From the NCBI RefSeq assembly GCF_003043945.1, contig NZ_PYXG01000001.1, positions 1,662,501-1,726,500 of the forward strand: a stretch of 64,000 nucleotides of DNA, read 5' to 3'. Positions 33,547 through 42,345 of the stretch are shown in pieces. A program made the translations under genes and the position numbers. Numbering within the stretch: position 1 is the first letter of the stretch; every line of letters begins with the position of its first letter. The DNA comes from Prevotella sp. oral taxon 376. GTDB taxonomy: Bacteria > Bacteroidota > Bacteroidia > Bacteroidales > Bacteroidaceae. Below the pieces are notes generated by a model. It was not told where the DNA came from. It saw only the letters and a program-made list of their open reading frames with translations, and searched no databases.

Positions 33547-35910
33547 ATGAAAACAACAATAAAAGAAAGAAGATTCCTTCGCCCTATAGAGATGCTGGCA
33601 CTTGCCATCCTCCTGTCAATTGCCACTCCGTTGCGGGCGGAAGACGCCGTAAAGGACAACACCGACGCCAACCTCATCGGACATGTGGTGCACCAGCGCA
33701 CTCAGGAGCATCTGCCGCATTTCGGCCTCTATGTGGTGGGCACCCTGATCAAGACATCGACCGACGCCACCGGACATTACCACCTGAAGAACCTGCCCGT
33801 GGGGCAATTGCTGATCGAGGCGAGGAGCGCGGGCTACAAGCCGGTGAGGAAGATGGTGGTGATGGAACGCGATAAGACCTGCGAGCTGAACTTCGAGGTG
33901 GAGGAAGACGAGGTGTCGCTCGAGGAGGTGGTCGTTTCCGCCAACCGCAACCTGACGCTGCGCCGGGAGTCGCCCACGGTGGTGAACATTCTCGACGGGA
34001 AGCTCTTCGAGATCACCCAGTCGGGATGCCTGGCGCAGGGGCTGAACTTCCAGCCCGGCGTGAGGACGGAGGACAACTGCCAGAACTGCGGTTTCAGCCA
34101 GGTGAGAATCAATGGGCTCGACGGCCACTATTCGCAGATACTCATCGACTCGCGCCCCGTATTCTCCGCCTTGCAAGGTGTCTACGGACTGGAGCAGATT
34201 CCCTCGAACATGATCGAGCGCGTGGAGGTGGTCAGGGGCGGAGGATCGGCCCTCTATGGAGCGTCGGCCATCGGCGGAACGATCAACATCATTACGAAAG
34301 AACCCTCGGGAAACTCGGCCGAGGCCGCCCACTCGATCATGTCGATAGGCGGCAAGGGCCGCTTCGATAACAACACGACGGTGAACGCCTCCATCGTGGC
34401 CGACAACAACAAGGCGGGCCTGTATGTATATGGGCAGAACCACTATCGGGCAGGCTACGACCATGACGGCGACGGATATACGGAGCTGCCGGTCTTGCGC
34501 AACCAGACCATAGGCCTGAACAGCTATCTGCGCCTGAGCGACTACTCCCGGCTCTCGCTGCGGTATCACGGCCTGAGCGAATACAGGCGCGGCGGCAACC
34601 TGTTGCACCTGCCGGCTCATGAGGCGAACATCGCCGAACAGCTCGATCATGCCATACATGGGGGTGGGCTCGGCTACGAGCTTTATGCGCCCGACGGCAG
34701 GAACCGCCTTTCGGCCTATCTTGCCTTCGAGCATGTGGACCGCAAAAGCTATTATGGCGGAACGGGCGACGGCTCTGCCCAGAGCATGGAGGCCGCGCGC
34801 AAGGCCTACAGCCTGACCCGCGACCTGAACCTCATGGGAGGCGTTCAGTTCGTGCACGGTTTCAGGCGGCTGCTCCTCATGCCGGCTACCCTGACGATGG
34901 GCATGGAATACAGCTACGACGGTCTGGAGGACGAGTCGCTGGGCTACGACTACAGGATGCGCCAGCGTGTGCGCGTCGCCAGCGGATATGTGCAGAACGA
35001 ATGGAAAAACGAGCACTGGGGACTCCTGGTCGGCGGCCGCGTGGACAAGCACAACCTCATCCGCCGGGCCATCTTCTCGCCGCGCGTGAATGTGCGCTAT
35101 AATCCCGTGAGCAACATCAACCTCAGACTGGTGTATGCCGGCGGATTCCGTGCGCCGCAAGCCTTCGACGAAGACCTGCATACCACGATTGCCGGTGGCG
35201 AGAGAGTGGTAACGCGCCTGAGCAGCGGACTGAAGGAGGAGCGCTCGCACAGCTTCAGTCTCTCGGCCGACCTCTACAAGTCTCTCGGCAGCGTACAGAC
35301 CAACCTCCTGATAGAGGGATTCTATACGCGCCTCAACAATGTGTTTGCGGAGAGGAAACTGGCAGAGACCGATGGGTTCGGCAACAGAATCAGCGAACGG
35401 TATAATGCCAATTCGGCCGATGTATTCGGCATGAGCATAGAAGGCAAGGCCGCCTTCACCTCGTGGTTCAGCCTCCAGGCGGGCATCACCTTGCAGCGGA
35501 GCCTCTATGCGCGGGCCGTGGAATGGGACGAAGAAGCCCCCGCCCTGCGCAAGATGCTGCGCACGCCCGATGCCTACGGGTATTTCACCGCCACATTCAC
35601 GCCGGTCAGAAACCTCTCGATCTCCTTCTCGGGCAACTATACCGGCAGGATGACGGTGCCCCACGCGGCAGGTTCGGGCGTGGAAAAGCCCGTGGCAGAA
35701 GAGACGCCGTCGTTCCTGGCGCTCAACTTCAAGGCGAGCTACGGCTTCCGCGTCCACGACCTGGTGAGGCTGCAGCTGAGCGGGGGCGTGCAGAACCTGG
35801 CCAACTCTTACCAGAAAGACTTTGACAAGGGATGGAACCGCGACGCAGGATACATCTACGGGCCGTCGCTGCCGCGAAGCCTCTTCCTTGGCCTCAAGGT
35901 TTTCTATTAG
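33547..35910 (+). CDS. TonB-dependent outer-membrane receptor
   Basis: A 787-residue receptor. After a signal (IEMLALAILLSIATPLRAED) comes a carboxypeptidase-D-like domain (LIGHVVHQRTQEHLPHFGLY, about 40-125), the plug (residues about 130-260, with NGLDGHYSQILIDSRPVFS and RVEVVRGGGSALYGASAIGG) and a 22-strand-type barrel ending in LFLGLKVFY. The plug has a Cys pair (DNCQNCGFSQVRI). No SusD partner follows, so it is more likely an iron, haem, cobalamin or metal receptor than a glycan importer. The ligand is not determined. Confidence 0.92.
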   Translation: MKTTIKERRFLRPIEMLALAILLSIATPLRAEDAVKDNTDANLIGHVVHQRTQEHLPHFGLYVVGTLIKTSTDATGHYHLKNLPVGQLLIEARSAGYKPVRKMVVMERDKTCELNFEVEEDEVSLEEVVVSANRNLTLRRESPTVVNILDGKLFEITQSGCLAQGLNFQPGVRTEDNCQNCGFSQVRINGLDGHYSQILIDSRPVFSALQGVYGLEQIPSNMIERVEVVRGGGSALYGASAIGGTINIITKEPSGNSAEAAHSIMSIGGKGRFDNNTTVNASIVADNNKAGLYVYGQNHYRAGYDHDGDGYTELPVLRNQTIGLNSYLRLSDYSRLSLRYHGLSEYRRGGNLLHLPAHEANIAEQLDHAIHGGGLGYELYAPDGRNRLSAYLAFEHVDRKSYYGGTGDGSAQSMEAARKAYSLTRDLNLMGGVQFVHGFRRLLLMPATLTMGMEYSYDGLEDESLGYDYRMRQRVRVASGYVQNEWKNEHWGLLVGGRVDKHNLIRRAIFSPRVNVRYNPVSNINLRLVYAGGFRAPQAFDEDLHTTIAGGERVVTRLSSGLKEERSHSFSLSADLYKSLGSVQTNLLIEGFYTRLNNVFAERKLAETDGFGNRISERYNANSADVFGMSIEGKAAFTSWFSLQAGITLQRSLYARAVEWDEEAPALRKMLRTPDAYGYFTATFTPVRNLSISFSGNYTGRMTVPHAAGSGVEKPVAEETPSFLALNFKASYGFRVHDLVRLQLSGGVQNLANSYQKDFDKGWNRDAGYIYGPSLPRSLFLGLKVFY

Positions 35911-35940
35911 GAAGGGGCTGACACGCGCTTAAGCGCGGAG

Positions 35941-35985
35941 AGGGGGAGCGGAGGCACAGACTCGTGCCCTCGCTCCCCCTCTTCT
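35941..35985 (+). terminator. Terminator after the TonB receptor gene
   Basis: AGGGGGAGCG (35941-35950) pairs with CGCTCCCCCT (35971-35980), continued inward by GGCAC/GTGCC. CTTCTCTCTT follows. Confidence 0.65.
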
Positions 35986-36050
35986 CTCTTGCTTCCCGTG
36001 CCGCCGGAAAAAATAAGCGGCCAATGGTCGTGAAATCCAATAATTATGGT

Positions 36051-36058
36051 TATCTTTG
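36051..36058 (+). promoter_or_regulatory. -7 box of the LysR gene
   Basis: TATCTTTG, 17 nt before the ATG at 36076. No clear -33 element. Confidence 0.5.
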
Positions 36059-36075
36059 CAGCAAACATCTGAACT

Positions 36076-36990
36076 ATGGAAATAAGGCAACTTAAATACT
36101 TTCTGAGCGTAGCGGAAGCATTGAATTTCTCCGCTGCCGGCCGGAAGCTCTTCATCACCCAGAGCACCCTCTCGCAGCAGATCAGCCGGCTGGAGCAGGA
36201 GATAGGGCTGCCGCTCTTTGAGCGCAACAGTCATGAGGTGAGGCTCACCGAGGCGGGGAGGGAGCTGCTGCCCCATGCCCAGAAGGTGATCAATGCCGCC
36301 GACTCGTGCAGGAATCACATCGACGACCTGAAGCAGCTGCTGACGGGCGAACTGAACATCGGCGTAACCTATTCGTTCAGCACCATCATGTCGGAGACGC
36401 TTATCGACTTCATGAAGGAATATCCTGGCGTGAAGCTCAACATCTGCTATGACACCATGGAGGAATTGCTGCGGATGCTGAAGCGGCACGAACTCGACTT
36501 CGTGCTTGCCTTCCGTCCCATCAAGGCCGACCACGACCTGGAGAGCCGTCTCATCTTCAGCAACCGGCTGGCGGCCATCGTCAGGGATGGCCATCCGTTG
36601 TCGAGGAAGCGATCGGTCAGGCTTGCCGACCTTGAGCGATATGCCCTGGTGCTTCCTGCCCGTGGGCTTCAGGCCCGCTGTGCGTTCGACTGCCTGGCAG
36701 AGGGGAGCGGAGCGGACTTCAGGGTGAAGGTGGAGGTCAACACGGTGAGTATCATCTTCAAACTGCTCCGTCGCACCAGTTGCATCAGCGTCCTGGCAGA
36801 GTCGACCGTGCTCTATGAAACCGACCTGAAGGCCGTCTCCATTGCCGAGGCCGCCAACATGGACGGTTGCATCCACATGCTCAAGGGGGCTTATTTCAAG
36901 AAGTCGGCACAGGAGTTCGTGAGGATGCTGAGCCAGTCGACGGCGCTCGTGAGATTCTCGCTGAAGAGGTTCGTGGGCCCTGGCTGTTAG
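36076..36990 (+). CDS. LysR-family transcriptional regulator
   Basis: A 304-residue regulator. The N-terminal winged helix (MEIRQLKYFLSVAEALNFSA, RKLFITQSTLSQQISRLEQE) is canonical; residues about 90-295 form the periplasmic-binding-like effector domain (LNIGVTYSFSTIMSETLIDF). LysR proteins bind DNA as tetramers and respond to a small molecule. The targets are unknown; both the upstream TonB receptor and the convergent transporter are candidates. Confidence 0.95.
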   Translation: MEIRQLKYFLSVAEALNFSAAGRKLFITQSTLSQQISRLEQEIGLPLFERNSHEVRLTEAGRELLPHAQKVINAADSCRNHIDDLKQLLTGELNIGVTYSFSTIMSETLIDFMKEYPGVKLNICYDTMEELLRMLKRHELDFVLAFRPIKADHDLESRLIFSNRLAAIVRDGHPLSRKRSVRLADLERYALVLPARGLQARCAFDCLAEGSGADFRVKVEVNTVSIIFKLLRRTSCISVLAESTVLYETDLKAVSIAEAANMDGCIHMLKGAYFKKSAQEFVRMLSQSTALVRFSLKRFVGPGC

Positions 36991-37012
36991 ATTTTCGTAT
37001 CATGAAGAAGAA

Positions 37013-37052
37013 CGCCCCTCCCCGCTCGCGAATCCGCGAGCGGGGAGGGGCG
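37013..37052. terminator. Bidirectional terminator, perfect 18-bp stem
   Basis: CGCCCCTCCCCGCTCGCG and its exact complement flank an AATC loop, between the convergent LysR and transporter genes. A-rich on the left, T-containing on the right. Confidence 0.8.
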
Positions 37053-37083
37053 TCATTTCCGGCAGGGCCTCCCGTTGCTTCCT

Positions 37084-38775
37084 CTAACCCCCGCAGCAGG
37101 AGAGCACGATGAGTTGCGCGGTGAAGATTCGGAGGAACATGCTCAGGGGATAGACCGTGGAATAGCCGATGGCCGGGGCCTCCTTGGAGCAGCATGCGTT
37201 GGCGAAGGCCAGCGCGGGCGGGTCGGTGTAGGTGCCGGCGATCATGCCCATGAGCGTGAAGTAGTTGAAGCGAAACCTCAGGCGTGCCAGACAGCCTATG
37301 ATCAGGATGGGAATCACGGTGATGAGGAATCCGCAACCTACATATTTCAGGCCGTCGCCGGCTGCCACGGTCTCCCAGAATCCGTCTCCCGCCTTGATGC
37401 CCACCGACGCCAGGAAGAGTGCCAGCCCCACCTCGCGCAGCATCATGTTGGCCGAGCTCGACACATAGGTTACCAGTCTCATGTGGTGGCCGAACCTGCC
37501 GATGAGGATGGCGATGATGAGCGGCCCTCCGGCGATGCCGAGCTTCAGCGGGACTGGCATGCCCGGAATCTGGAACGGGACGCTCCCGAAGAGGATGCCC
37601 ATGATGATGCCGATGAAGATGGTGGCGATGTTGGGCGTGTCCAGGCGTTTGATGGAGTTGCCCATCATGTCGGCCACACGCTCCACATTGTCGGCACGGC
37701 CTACCACCATGATTCTGTCGCCCACATGGAAGTGGAGGTTCTTGCCGGCAAAGAGGTCCATGCCCTGCCGCGTGATGCGGGTAACATTCACGCCGTAGAG
37801 GCTCGACAGGCGGAGCTTGACGAGCGTCTTGCCGTTTATTTTCGGATTGGTTACGACGACGCGGCGCGAAATCATCGGCTGGTCGGGCTGCCCGTCGTCT
37901 TCCCACTTCCCACTCACTTCGGGGCCTATGAATGCTCTCACGGCCTCGGCGTCGGCCTCGGCGCACACGATGAGCGCCTCGTCGCCGAGGCGCAGCAGGG
38001 TATCCTTATTGGGGGCTACCAACAGGCCGTCGTGGTGGATGCGTGTGCACACGAAGTCGCGGTTGATCATTTCCGAGATCTTCTGCAGCTTGTGCCCCAC
38101 GATGGACGCGTTGGTTACCTTTAGCGTCATCAGGTGCGGCTTCTCCTGGGCATTCTGCTCCTCCTCGCCCTCGAGCAGGGATTCCTCTTGCTGAAGGCGC
38201 GTGCGGGTGATGACCCTGATGAGGATGGTGGTCCCGATGATGCCCAGCACGCCTAACGGATAGGCGCAGGCATAGCCGCTGGCTATCTGGGGAGCGCTGT
38301 CCGCCACGGCGTTCAGGGCCTCGTCGGCCGCGCCGAGCCCCGGGGTATTGGTAACGGCGCCGTAGAGCGTGCCTATCATCATGGGCAGGTTGTGCGCGTC
38401 GTTGGTATCGAAGAAGAGGTAATAGCATCCGAACATCACGGCGATGTTCAGCACGATGAGGGCCGTGGAAAGCAGATTGAGCGTTATGCCGCCCTTGCGG
38501 AAGCTCTCGAAGAAGCCGGGGCCCACCTGCAGGCCGATGCAGAACACGAAGAGCATCAGCCCGAAGTCTTGCACGAAAGTCAGCACCGATAGGGGTGCCG
38601 TGAAGTGCAGGTGTCCGGCGATGATGCCGGCAAAGAGCACGAAGGTTACGCCCAGCGAGATTCCGCCCACCTTCAGTTTGCCCAGCAGCACTCCCGCGGC
38701 AATCACGAGCGAGTAGAGCAGGGCGATGTGTGCGATGCTGTCTTGGTCGGTGAAGAGATTGAAGAGCCAGTCCAT
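37084..38775 (-). CDS. YidE/AspT-type putative transporter with RCK-C domains
   Basis: A 563-residue inner-membrane protein. Two hydrophobic halves of about five helices each (residues about 15-185 and 390-560) flank two TrkA-C (RCK_C) domains (NASIVGHKLQKISEMINRDF and KINGKTLVKLRLSSLYGVNV). The repeated GTLYGAVTNTPGLGA and GMIAGTYTDPPALAFAN segments are the AspT/YidE duplication motif. The family includes aspartate:alanine antiporters; the substrate here is not known. It lies 12 nt after the anchored hypothetical gene, which suggests an operon. Confidence 0.9.
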   Translation of the reverse strand: MDWLFNLFTDQDSIAHIALLYSLVIAAGVLLGKLKVGGISLGVTFVLFAGIIAGHLHFTAPLSVLTFVQDFGLMLFVFCIGLQVGPGFFESFRKGGITLNLLSTALIVLNIAVMFGCYYLFFDTNDAHNLPMMIGTLYGAVTNTPGLGAADEALNAVADSAPQIASGYACAYPLGVLGIIGTTILIRVITRTRLQQEESLLEGEEEQNAQEKPHLMTLKVTNASIVGHKLQKISEMINRDFVCTRIHHDGLLVAPNKDTLLRLGDEALIVCAEADAEAVRAFIGPEVSGKWEDDGQPDQPMISRRVVVTNPKINGKTLVKLRLSSLYGVNVTRITRQGMDLFAGKNLHFHVGDRIMVVGRADNVERVADMMGNSIKRLDTPNIATIFIGIIMGILFGSVPFQIPGMPVPLKLGIAGGPLIIAILIGRFGHHMRLVTYVSSSANMMLREVGLALFLASVGIKAGDGFWETVAAGDGLKYVGCGFLITVIPILIIGCLARLRFRFNYFTLMGMIAGTYTDPPALAFANACCSKEAPAIGYSTVYPLSMFLRIFTAQLIVLSCCGG

Positions 38776-38787
38776 GATTGTCTTTGC

Positions 38788-39348
38788 TTATTGCTTGACG
38801 CGTTTTTCGATTTCCTCCATGATCTGTCTTGCCGTGTCGAGTCCGTGCCTGTAGATATGTTCATACAGGTCGGGCTGGATGACCCCCGTCGACTTGTCCA
38901 CGAAGACCATCGTCTCGTCGAGGCAGTTGATCTTCAGGTCCTTGGCGCCGGCGTTGCTGGTGATGAGGATGATGTCGATGGCATCTCCGTCCAGTCCCTT
39001 GCCGAATTCAGAGGCTCTGTCGCCCAGGGTCTTCATCCGTGCGGCTATGATTTCATCATATCTCACCATGATGTGGCCCTGTCTGGTCATGTAGCCCAGA
39101 GTCTTTCTCTCGTCGTCGAAGGCCACGACGAACGACTTTCCGGGTCCACACACGAAGGCGGTGGGCAGGAATCCCTCCTCCGGCCGCAGCTTCAGCATAG
39201 TCCGCGCCTCATCCTCCGTGCCCTCGTCCGTGGCTTTTCTGTTGGTTTCTTTTGCCTTTGTCCGGAGCTGCCGGATCTGGTCGGACTTGCATGCCAATAT
39301 TGCGACTAGGGCGATGATGGCTAAAATGGAAACGGTTACTATCGACAT
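38788..39348 (-). CDS. Membrane-anchored hypothetical protein, transporter operon partner
   Basis: A 186-residue protein with one N-terminal membrane segment (MSIVTVSILAIIALVAILAC) followed by a charged stretch (RQLRTKAKETNRKATDEGTE) and a folded domain (AFVCGPGKSFVVAFDDERKT). The family is not recognised. Gene order suggests it works with, or regulates, the transporter. Confidence 0.7.
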   Translation of the reverse strand: MSIVTVSILAIIALVAILACKSDQIRQLRTKAKETNRKATDEGTEDEARTMLKLRPEEGFLPTAFVCGPGKSFVVAFDDERKTLGYMTRQGHIMVRYDEIIAARMKTLGDRASEFGKGLDGDAIDIILITSNAGAKDLKINCLDETMVFVDKSTGVIQPDLYEHIYRHGLDTARQIMEEIEKRVKQ

Positions 39349-39399
39349 AATCCTGTTTTTTTAAGAAATATCAGCAATAGAAGTGAATAGATTCACGGG

Positions 39400-39407
39400 C
39401 AAAGGTA
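39400..39407 (-). promoter_or_regulatory. -7 box for the hypothetical-transporter operon
   Basis: The minus strand reads TACCTTTG, about 50 nt before the start at 39348. No clear -33 element. Confidence 0.45.
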
Positions 39408-39515
39408 GTCCTCTTTTTCTTGTGAAACTCACTTTAGCTATGGATTCTGTGTCTTGCGGCTATCAGTTTTCTCTATCATCGGCGTTGTCGCTCCTGCCGG
39501 GGGCGGATAAAAAAA

Positions 39516-39570
39516 GAGGCGGGCAGGCCTCCCCGTATGAGCGAGGGGGAGAGCCTGCCAGCCCGTCTTT
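39516..39570 (-). terminator. Terminator downstream of the smalltalk gene
   Basis: On the minus strand a GC-rich stem (GGCAGGCTCTCCCCC with GGGGAGGCCTGCC) is followed by CGCCTCTTTTTTT. Confidence 0.65.
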
Positions 39571-39585
39571 TGGTCTCATGGCCGC

Positions 39586-39684
39586 TTAGAGAGCCATGCA
39601 GGAAGTAACACCCAGTGTGGTGGCAATGGCTGTCAGCACGCTGATGAGCGTCTGAAGCAACAGTTTCCAGGTTTCTTTTTTCAT
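39586..39684 (-). CDS. Smalltalk family protein
   Basis: A 32-residue protein, MKKETWKLLLQTLISVLTAI then ATTLGVTSCMAL. This matches the smalltalk family, tiny hydrophobic proteins that in Bacteroidales usually follow an HU-like gene, as here (113 nt downstream of HU). One membrane helix is likely; the function is unknown. Confidence 0.85.
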   Translation of the reverse strand: MKKETWKLLLQTLISVLTAIATTLGVTSCMAL

Positions 39685-39710
39685 GATGATAAGATTAAGG
39701 TTAAAGAGTT

Positions 39711-39790
39711 GGGGAGGCCTCCCCCCTGCCGCCCCTCCTGCAGCGGGGGAGCTTTCTCCTTACAGGGAGGCCGGGGAGAGGCCGGGAGAG
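39711..39790. repeat. G/C-rich hairpin repeat copy between HU and smalltalk
   Basis: Inverted GGAGGCCTCC and CCCTCCTGCAGCGGGGGAG pieces followed by GGCCGGGGAGAGG. Member of the dispersed hairpin family; it may act as a partial terminator inside this unit. Confidence 0.5.
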
Positions 39791-39797
39791 GTTTGGG

Positions 39798-40304
39798 TTA
39801 TGCTCCGGGCTGTTTGCCTCCGCCCTCTGCCGGAGTGGTGGGCTTGGCGGGCTTGGAGCTGTCTACCTTGTTCTTCGACGCCTCCTTGCAGCTGATGCCG
39901 TCGAGCAGGTCGCGTACCACGATGTGCTTCACATGCCCTTTGGCGTTCACGCCGTTGGGCAGCGAGTGGCTCGCGGGCAGGAAATTGATGCGGTAGCCGG
40001 CCACATGCTTCGCCGAGTTGAAGTCGGCCGCGGTGGCCGCGGGGCGGGTGCGCATGCCCACTTTGAACTGTCCGAAGCCGTCGAGCTTCACGATGTTGGA
40101 GCTCTGGAGCTCGTCTTTCATCACCTCCACCATTTCGGTAAGCACGGCGAGCACATCGCTCTTCTTCATCGAGCAGTTGCGCTGGATGCGCTGTGCCACG
40201 GCGTCGAGGCCTACGATGTTCTGATGAACTGCCTTCGCATACCACTTGCCCGGATAGAGCGAGTTGGAGCGGTTGTCCTGATAAAGTTTGTACAAGATTG
40301 CCAT
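39798..40304 (-). CDS. HU-family DNA-binding protein, Bacteroidales type
   Basis: A 168-residue HU/IHF-like protein. The N-terminus is the extended Bacteroidales form (MAILYKLYQDNRSNSLYPGK), followed by the HU fold (MKKSDVLAVLTEMVEVMKDE, KLDGFGQFKVGMRTRPAA) and a long Lys/Pro/Ser tail. It bends DNA; members of this subgroup commonly sit beside smalltalk and amidase-like genes. Preceded by a strong promoter. Confidence 0.9.
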   Translation of the reverse strand: MAILYKLYQDNRSNSLYPGKWYAKAVHQNIVGLDAVAQRIQRNCSMKKSDVLAVLTEMVEVMKDELQSSNIVKLDGFGQFKVGMRTRPAATAADFNSAKHVAGYRINFLPASHSLPNGVNAKGHVKHIVVRDLLDGISCKEASKNKVDSSKPAKPTTPAEGGGKQPGA

Positions 40305-40368
40305 AATGGTTTGTGTTTTTAAGGTTACGGAGAATGCGCTCCGCTCGCATGGCTGCTTTTATCGATTG

Positions 40369-40399
40369 CAAAGGTAATGCCTCGGGCTCCGGATTCCAA
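40369..40399 (-). promoter_or_regulatory. Bacteroidetes-type promoter of the HU gene
   Basis: On the minus strand, TTG (40397-40399) and TACCTTTG (40369-40376) with 20-nt spacing. Confidence 0.75.
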
Positions 40400-40570
40400 A
40401 AGTGAAGGAGCCGTTTTGCCGCCTTCCCGGGAGGCAGGAATCGTTAATAAAACTTAACGAAAAGTAAGGAAGCAAGGAGTAAGGAGGGATTGCGGGAAGG
40501 TGTGATTGATCGGGCTCCTCTCCATTCAGGGGCTTCTATGATTTCAGGAACATGCCCCGCCATGCCCCCA

Positions 40571-40605
40571 CGGCTTCCTCTCCTTGGAAGAGAGTCAGGG
40601 AAAGG
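40571..40605. repeat. G/C-rich hairpin repeat copy
   Basis: CTTCCTCTCCTTGGAAGAGAG with GTCAGGGAAAGGG. Short member of the hairpin family. Confidence 0.45.
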
Positions 40606-40631
40606 GAAACCGAAAAGCCGTCAGCAGCTTT

Positions 40632-40758
40632 CCTCCTAAGGGCTGAAAGCCTGTCTTTAACGGCCTTCTGCCTTCCTTTTGGCGGCCTTCAGCCTTCCTT
40701 CTAACGGCCTTTTGCCCGCCTTCTAACGGCCTTCTGCCTTCCTTTTGGCGGCCTTCAG
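40632..40758. repeat. 22-bp-period palindromic array, six units
   Basis: Cores near 40632, then 40654, 40676, 40698, 40720 and 40742: TCTTTAACGGCCTTCTG, CTTTTGGCGGCCTTCAG (twice), CTTCTAACGGCCTTTTG and CTTCTAACGGCCTTCTG. Spacers are mostly CCTTC. The first unit is degenerate. Confidence 0.93.
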
Positions 40759-40777
40759 CCTTCCCTGCTGTCGACCT

Positions 40778-40850
40778 CTCCCCCTCTGTGAGAGCGCGAC
40801 CCCGTCGGGGCCCGCCTCTCTTTCAGGGGGAGGAGTCGGGCAAGGCTCCC
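40778..40850. repeat. G/C-rich hairpin repeat copy
   Basis: CTCTCCCCCTCTGTGAGAG and CCTCTCTTTCAGGGGGAGG, adjacent to the end of the 22-bp array. Confidence 0.5.
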
Positions 40851-40995
40851 CACACTCTTGCTCCGCAACCGGCGGATCGGGGCGAAATACACCTACATGC
40901 TCCACCCCGTGCAGACCGCCGGCCGGTTCTTGACGGACATGACCACGAAAAACAAGGTGCGGACAACGCGCCAAAGGTGGAGCGATGTGAGCGAT

Positions 40996-41109
40996 ATGCG
41001 GCAGAACTACCGCCAGCTCGACGCCATGGATTGTGGCCCGGCTTGCCTGAAAATGATAGCCGGTTACTGGGGTTGTGGATACTCCCTGGGCGGGGAGGAT
41101 AAACTTTAA
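40996..41109 (+). pseudogene. Fragment of a C39 peptidase-domain ABC transporter
   Basis: Reads MRQNYRQLDAMDCGPACLKM, then IAGYWGCGYSLGGEDKL and stop. The QLDAMDCGPACL motif is the active-site start of C39 peptidase domains found on bacteriocin-type ABC exporters, which are about 700 residues long. Only about 30 residues of that domain remain and the His region is absent. The upstream frame is open but not recognisable. Confidence 0.65.
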
Positions 41110-41131
41110 CAAAATAAATTGCCGAGAATGC

Positions 41132-41162
41132 TTGCGGGGTTCATCGGAAAAGGTTACCTTTG
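41132..41162 (+). promoter_or_regulatory. Bacteroidetes-type promoter of the gene at 41251
   Basis: TTG at 41132-41134 and TACCTTTG at 41155-41162, 20 nt apart; leader about 85 nt. Confidence 0.7.
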
Positions 41163-41250
41163 CGCTTACTGGAGGACACCGATTTCACGACCCACACCCG
41201 GGTCTTCGGCAGGAAGCGGCAGCCACCTTAATAACATAAACAGAGCAGAA

Positions 41251-42345
41251 ATGACGATTTACATGAACATTGTGGGCCTGCGCTACTACGCCCTGAGGGA
41301 CGACAGGTGGCAGGATCTCTTCGACGAGAGCGGATGCCTGAAGCCCGCTCTGTCAGGGCGTGAGCTGATATTGCGGCGGGCGACGGGCGCAGCCGTCGAC
41401 GATGCCGTGGAAGCTCTCTGTGGCAATGAGCAGTGGGGCAATGTGGCCGACGGACAGAAGCTCGTGGCAGCCTCCTGGCTCGAGGCGTACGGGCAGGGAC
41501 AAATCACGACAACCATCGTTGGGGGCGACTATGCCATGCATGCCTTGCTCGTCAGGGCGGACCTGGATGCACAGTCGCTTTCCGCGGTGAAAAAAGACTT
41601 TACAAAATACGAGGAGTGGATGCGCTTGGCAGCCGATTTCCCCGTGCTCATGCCCACGGCCGGGGAACAGCAGCTCGACCGCACCCTCTCGTCGCTGGAA
41701 TGGCTCTTGGTGCAGCTCGACTGCGCCGCCTCGCCCGAGGCACGGCAGGACGCCCACACCCTGCGCTGCGCCCTCGTACACATGGGAAGCACGGAGAGCC
41801 GACTGGCGTGGAAGACCTTCTGGCAGCAAACGGCCGCCCGGTCGCCGCAGATGGCCACGCTGCGCGTCCTGGCCCGTCATGCCGACACGGCCCGGCTGGA
41901 GCCCCTCTTGCTTGCCTTTCCGGGCGAGGTGTTCGCCCTCATGGAGGCCGACCCCGTGCTCGCCGTGGCACGCCTCCACTATGCCCGTCTGCCGCGGGCC
42001 GTGCTCCGCAAGTTTGTCTCGCTCTGGATGCTCTGGCTCGACAGCGTGCGGCCCGCGGGAGTGGAGCAGCCCGACCGCCCCGACCAGTTCACGGCACAGC
42101 AGACGGCCATCCTGGCCTATTATCTGCTCGACGCGCAGGGCACGCTCTCCAGTGCCAGCCATCAGGCCGTGGCCGCCCTCTTTGCCCTCCTCTCGGGCTA
42201 CAAGGAACGCACGATAGCCCGCAAGCTCGACTTCCAGGCCCGGTTCGACTCGCCCCGTGTGCAGCAAGACCTCCACCTCGTGGCCTCGAAGATACGCCAC
42301 CTTTTCCCCGAGGTCTATGCCAAGATCATGAGGGAAATGGAGTAA
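41251..42345 (+). CDS. Hypothetical protein, helical
   Basis: A 364-residue soluble protein starting MTIYMNIVGLRYYALRDDRW. The rest is rich in Leu and Ala and looks like stacked helices (SLEWLLVQLDCAASPEARQD, LLAFPGEVFALMEADPVLAV). It may belong to a Bacteroidales hypothetical family such as DUF6043, but I am not certain. The frame is open 44 codons further upstream, through the promoter, so the ATG at 41251 is preferred. Confidence 0.65.
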   Translation: MTIYMNIVGLRYYALRDDRWQDLFDESGCLKPALSGRELILRRATGAAVDDAVEALCGNEQWGNVADGQKLVAASWLEAYGQGQITTTIVGGDYAMHALLVRADLDAQSLSAVKKDFTKYEEWMRLAADFPVLMPTAGEQQLDRTLSSLEWLLVQLDCAASPEARQDAHTLRCALVHMGSTESRLAWKTFWQQTAARSPQMATLRVLARHADTARLEPLLLAFPGEVFALMEADPVLAVARLHYARLPRAVLRKFVSLWMLWLDSVRPAGVEQPDRPDQFTAQQTAILAYYLLDAQGTLSSASHQAVAALFALLSGYKERTIARKLDFQARFDSPRVQQDLHLVASKIRHLFPEVYAKIMREME

